From positions 20,943,501-21,007,500 of the forward strand of contig OX485805.1 of NCBI GenBank assembly GCA_950295325.1: a stretch of 64,000 bases of DNA. Direction: 5' to 3'. The DNA is from Polytrichum commune. Its lineage: Eukaryota > Streptophyta > Polytrichopsida > Polytrichales > Polytrichaceae. The notes beneath the pieces were generated by a model. It was given only the letters and a program-made list of their open reading frames with translations. It ran no database searches and was not told the origin of the DNA. Positions 60,001 to 64,000 of this stretch are shown here, piece by piece; positions within the stretch are counted from its first letter, which is position 1, and each line of letters opens with the position of its first letter. The translations under genes and the position numbers were made by a program.

Positions 60001-60699
60001 GTCTCATGGATAGCGCATAATTTAATCCCAGGTGATAATACCTCTCAAGTAAATGCAATATGGACAATATTTACTTGTTACACTCTTACATTGTAGCAAT
60101 GAACCAATGTTATCATATTCCATTGTATACAATTATTTTTGTTTATACTAGTTTCCTAATTGTTCATAATGAATTTTTATATTAAAAAAAAATGTGTGAA
60201 TGTATTTTGGTGCTTCCCATGATGTCCCCGGAGGGGTACTTGAAAACCTCATCCCATGCCTTAAGCATATCAATGATAGACTATGTCCATCCTCAAGGAT
60301 AATATTTACTAATGATGGCCCGCATTGGACAACGGCGCGGTGACTATATCATTCAACACAAATATACTGAAATTTTAAAGAATACAATGGGGATTTTCAT
60401 TTTACATTATTGATTGTCGATGATGCTTCAAATTTATTCTTGAGAATAAAGCTTCTAAGAAGACATTTTTGAAAGCACTCTAATCTCATTATTCTCGATG
60501 TTGCTTGTCTTAGGTCAAGTTAGCAATGTGATAGCTTCATTCCTTATGTATGATTACACTCCATTATTGTAGGGAAATATCCTTTTTTGACAAGACCTTA
60601 ATAAACTTCTAGTTCAAAACTCTGGATTCTTAGACTATAAATCAATTTCATTCCATTCCATTTAGAAGACCTAGAGTTTACAGAGATGCACTTCCGACA
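60001..60699. other. No gene recognised
   Basis: The left part is the relative of 30.8-31.2 kb; the rest is AT-rich spacer. Confidence 0.4.
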
Positions 60700-60900
60700 A
60701 CCATAATTATATCAGGATAAGTCCGATTTTTGTTGATGCCTTCATCGTAGATTTGTTAATGCAACACATGTCTCATTGTGTATGTTCAATTGGTACAAGT
60801 TGGAGAACACGAAAGATCGAACTGAGGCATGGGGATTGGCATCCTAACCTTCCATAGCTAGCTTCCTACCGTAACTACAACTCGGCCACGATGTTGCTTC
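60700..60900 (-). mobile_element. tRNA-derived SINE copy (minus)
   Basis: Read on the minus strand: GTAGTTACGGTAGG (box A-like, 60,878-60,865), AGTTCGATCTTTC (box B-like, 60,823-60,811), TTCTCCAACTTGTACC, GTGTTGCATTAACAAATCTA and a tail TATAATTATGGTTGT. It has the best preserved head of the three copies in the window. Confidence 0.65.
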
Positions 60901-62227
60901 CTCGAGCACGAGGATGAAGAATGAAGGATGAACGATGGAGGAAGATGTGCACTAACTAACAGAGGCCAAGGTGAGGAATCCAAATTCAGTAACTAGAAGT
61001 GCTTAGTAAGCTAGCTCAACATTTTTTTTTACTTGTGATGTCAGTCCGAATTTGCACTAACTGTGACATCCCATGGTTATACTCTCAGGGCCCGCATGAA
61101 TGAACGCACATTGCTTAATAATGTTATGTAAAGAGAAAAGTATCCTTTAAAGACCCGCTTACTTTAGAAGATTGGTCCCCCTCTTAACAATCAATGAGCT
61201 AACGAAGATGTATGAATCTATGTATGTATGTTCATTAGCCCAAAAACTTTTGTAATTTTGATTATTTAGAGTATCATTTTACATGACATCATGAGTTGCT
61301 CTTGTGTCCCCTAATGAATGAGTTTGCATAAATGTAAAGGTGTGTTATGGATGCAAATCTTCTTAGGCCCACATTAACATATTCTCTAAAGAGTATCTCC
61401 AACAATTGCATGTAAAATCTCTCTCTCTCTCTCTCTCTCTACAAAATAACATGCTCATTCACTACAAAAACCCACATTTTTAAAAAATCCCTAATGTGCA
61501 TTGTTTATGAAGAGATTGGGTACATTCTCACCCTTTAATACCAAGTGGCCAAGACTTTTAAGCTAAAATGACCAAGGATGTTTTTCTTTCCATTCATAAA
61601 TTGATTTAGAATTTTGTACTGTTGGTTTCAAAATATATTTCACCTTTTACAATGTTGTATTAGATAATTTTGGACCACATCCACATGGTTTTAATGTTCA
61701 AGAACCTTCATGAGCTTCATAACTCTAATTGAAAATATTTTTATTCTACGAGTTTGTGAGTTAATGTCATGGTATAGTTGAGGGTCCAACTTTTGGCAAA
61801 GTTGTCACAAAAGTATGTACTTTCAATCTATGAAAGTGCTACAAACAAAGTTGCATGTGAAAGGCATACCAAACCTTTTCACTTTCGGTAAGAAAGCTAA
61901 CAAAGAGGCATAATTCACTCAAATTTCATACTTTATTAAAGAAAATCAACTTAGAGCGTGCCCATCACCAAGGCATGGGCAACATACTTCAAATTATAGG
62001 AGGCAAGTACGGTGTTTGTTAAGCCCAATGGGACCCTCAACGACATAATGGGGGAGTGAGCATGCACATTGCATGGTCTTCTCGGTATAGGGTTACAATT
62101 TGTTTCGCACTAGAAGAATCAAGATCGTCCATATCACCACGGGTGATGTGTGATGGCTTGCCATTGCTATCTCAAGCTTTTGATTGTATTAATTGTGTCA
62201 AGAGAATGTTGTAATAGGACACATAAC
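60901..62227. other. No gene recognised
   Basis: (CT)n microsatellite at 61,419-61,440 and the dispersed fragment at 61,065-61,150. No coding frames. Confidence 0.4.
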
Positions 62228-62230
62228 TTA

Positions 62231-62723
62231 GGGCCACTTCACACATGAGACTGAGGGCCCATGATCATTACACTTCAAGCACTCTCATTGGTGGAAAAGG
62301 CGGAGCCAGTCCAAGTTCACTTCACACTACGCTTGAGGGACTAACGGAGTATGTGAATACAAGATGGATGTAAAGTCTACATGGATTCCTACATGGCATC
62401 AAATGGATCATGCTTCATGGTCACGTGGACTATTTTCAAAAACCACCTCTTGGAGGTAGGCCTAACACAAAACCGGGAGACCATGACACTCCGGATGCTC
62501 ACAACTGTTGATTTATTCTATTCTATCATGTGCGAGGACGTGCATGAATAGAAATTCATTGAAATAGCATTTGGTTGAGGGCCCGGTATATATGACTTCA
62601 CACTACACTTGAGGGTTTGTGACCACACTATTTGATTTTGGAGGTGTGTTGGCCTTTGGACACTTTCTTTTGGGCTCTTACAATAGCATGGTCGTGGCTC
62701 TTGGCCCGTGTGTGAAGTGGCCC
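62231..62723. mobile_element. Harbinger-like MITE, family A, uninterrupted reference copy
   Basis: 493 bp from GGGCCACTTCACACA to GTGTGTGAAGTGGCCC, with TTA on both sides (62,228-62,230; 62,724-62,726). It is full length and shows the family's normal middle (CTGTTGATTTATTCTATTC), which proves the nesting at 41-42 kb. Confidence 0.93.
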
Positions 62724-62726
62724 TTA

Positions 62727-63089
62727 TGTGTTTGGACCGGGCAACCTATGAATGTGGTAAAATTTGGTTAGGAAGTGGGTCCCATAAATTTAATGTCAGA
62801 TTTGAAGGCGGAGCTCGTGGAGAATGCCTACATGGAGCAAATCAATAAATTAAATGTGATTTCATGACGTTCGAGGAATTAGGGTTAAATGGGTTGACTC
62901 TATTTTTACTCTTTTATTCAATAATCAGAATTCAATGAAAATTCTAAGAAAATTTATGATTGTGGACTTCATCCTTGGGATGAGATGCAACATTGGCTCA
63001 AAATATTCCTTAATCCGGCTATCAAAAGAACCAATGTAAACATGGTTTGTTGGATTTGGCTCAAAGAGAATATTAACTTATGTGATAAC
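62727..63089. other. No gene recognised
   Basis: Short spacer between two MITEs with nothing recognised. Confidence 0.35.
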
Positions 63090-63091
63090 TA

Positions 63092-63311
63092 CACTAAATA
63101 TGATATGTAGTGTTACTTCCTATTTGGAATTACACATTGCTAAATTTTTTAATTTTTTAATATTCATGTTTTAAAACCAAAAATAGATGGTCATGCTCAA
63201 TAATGTCCAAATCACAAGTTTGACCTTTGTTGACAAAAATCGAATATACAATAAATAGTTTAGCGTTGAGTAATTTCAAATAGTAAGTGACACTAAACAA
63301 TATATTTAGTG
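63092..63311. mobile_element. TA-flanked MITE, CACTAAAT family, 220 bp
   Basis: Ends CACTAAATATGATATGTAGT and, reverse complemented, CACTAAATATATTGTTTAGT, both continuing to GTNACTT. TA at 63,090-63,091 and 63,312-63,313. Same family as 32,285-32,621. Confidence 0.75.
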
Positions 63312-63313
63312 TA

Positions 63314-64000
63314 CTAATAGATGCGACTAAAACCACTTTAGAGCCTTATAAACAAGGCATCTGTAGAGTTGTACATAAGTATGTGAAAGACGGTGCTTGG
63401 TTATTTCTTTCCTCTGGTGATATAATTGGTGACAATGAACAGGGAGAACATATTGCTAGTTACATATGAACCAATTGAAGTTCAAGACTTTAGGAAAATC
63501 ACCAATCGTTTTTGAGGAATCTATGGAATAAACATCGATTTAATAAAGAAAAACTGAAAGATTACAACATGTAACTAATTAGACTTGGAAAAATTAGGAT
63601 TGTGGTTCATTATGCCCAAAAACCTCCTTGGACATTGACTTGTCACACACACAAAAGGGCAAAGGGGGAGAGGGGATGTAGGCTAAGACATGCCCCATGT
63701 AGGTTTGTTGTGATCAATGAATAGGGAGAACCAACATTTCCTTACAAATGACCAATATGGACCGAAAATCAGGTATACAAAGAGGGGGGGGGGAGGTTAA
63801 TCGGATGGGCATCTAATTAATTACATGAGGAAACCGGATATCAACTGGTTTTCATTTTGAAGGTTAATCAACTAAGACATCGGGTATTAACCATCCATCA
63901 TGAGGGTATAGGCAGATACCAGCTGGCCCTCGAGGGTATGGACCGGATTACAATCGTGCATGGGGAGGGTCATCGGGGAGAGTATACTCCCCTCCCTTGC
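63314..64000. other. No gene recognised
   Basis: Includes a relative of 31,653-31,760 near 63,552-63,650 and a G-tract near 63,785. The window ends in ordinary sequence. Confidence 0.35.

Overview
The window looks like transposon-packed intergenic DNA from a large, AT-rich nuclear genome, most likely a land plant or other streptophyte. This rests on the mixture of elements: a MULE-type transposase with WRKY-GCM1-like and SWIM zinc fingers and a GT-AG intron, a pogo/Tigger element, an Emigrant-like TA-flanked MITE, PIF/Harbinger, hAT and Mutator-type MITEs, tRNA-derived SINEs, a LINE and LTR-like blocks. I recognise no intact host gene. I cannot name the species, and a fern, lycophyte, bryophyte or streptophyte alga are all possible.

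Layout. 0.9-4.3 kb (minus) is a decayed four-module MULE transposase with one clear intron; a second copy of the family lies on the plus strand at 23.5-26.1 kb. Copy 1 lost the catalytic core and copy 2 lost the DNA-binding zinc finger. 4.5-8.8 kb holds four different tandem repeats (66, 193, 21 and 49 bp). 11.7-13.4 kb is a purine-rich LTR-like block followed by degraded coiled-coil coding sequence (13.5-15.5 kb); an inverted relative of the LTR-like block is at 37.5-38.8 kb. 15.5-16.1 kb is a hAT MITE, 17.45-18.88 kb a pogo/Tigger element with exact ends, 19.9-20.6 kb an unknown pseudogene hit by a tiny retroinsertion, and 21.06-21.63 kb another hAT-like MITE. 28-36 kb is mostly MITEs. 36.2-37.0 kb contains two inverted SINEs. 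41.05-42.65 kb is a PIF/Harbinger MITE cluster in which one copy sits inside another of the same family. 46.0-48.3 kb is a 5'-truncated LINE with a 12-bp target duplication. 53.9-55.45 kb is a strongly G/T-rich stretch I could not identify. 58.3-63.3 kb holds four further terminal-repeat elements and a third SINE.

Function. The elements do not form a pathway. The window is best read as a record of insertions. Every transposase or retroelement gene seen has lost essential parts or carries nonsense codons and frameshifts, so none looks autonomous. Target-site duplications, found by eye, support most element boundaries. The most unusual feature is in the LINE: a region upstream of its RNase H domain resembles an NPPF/NPPY-class adenine methyltransferase fold.
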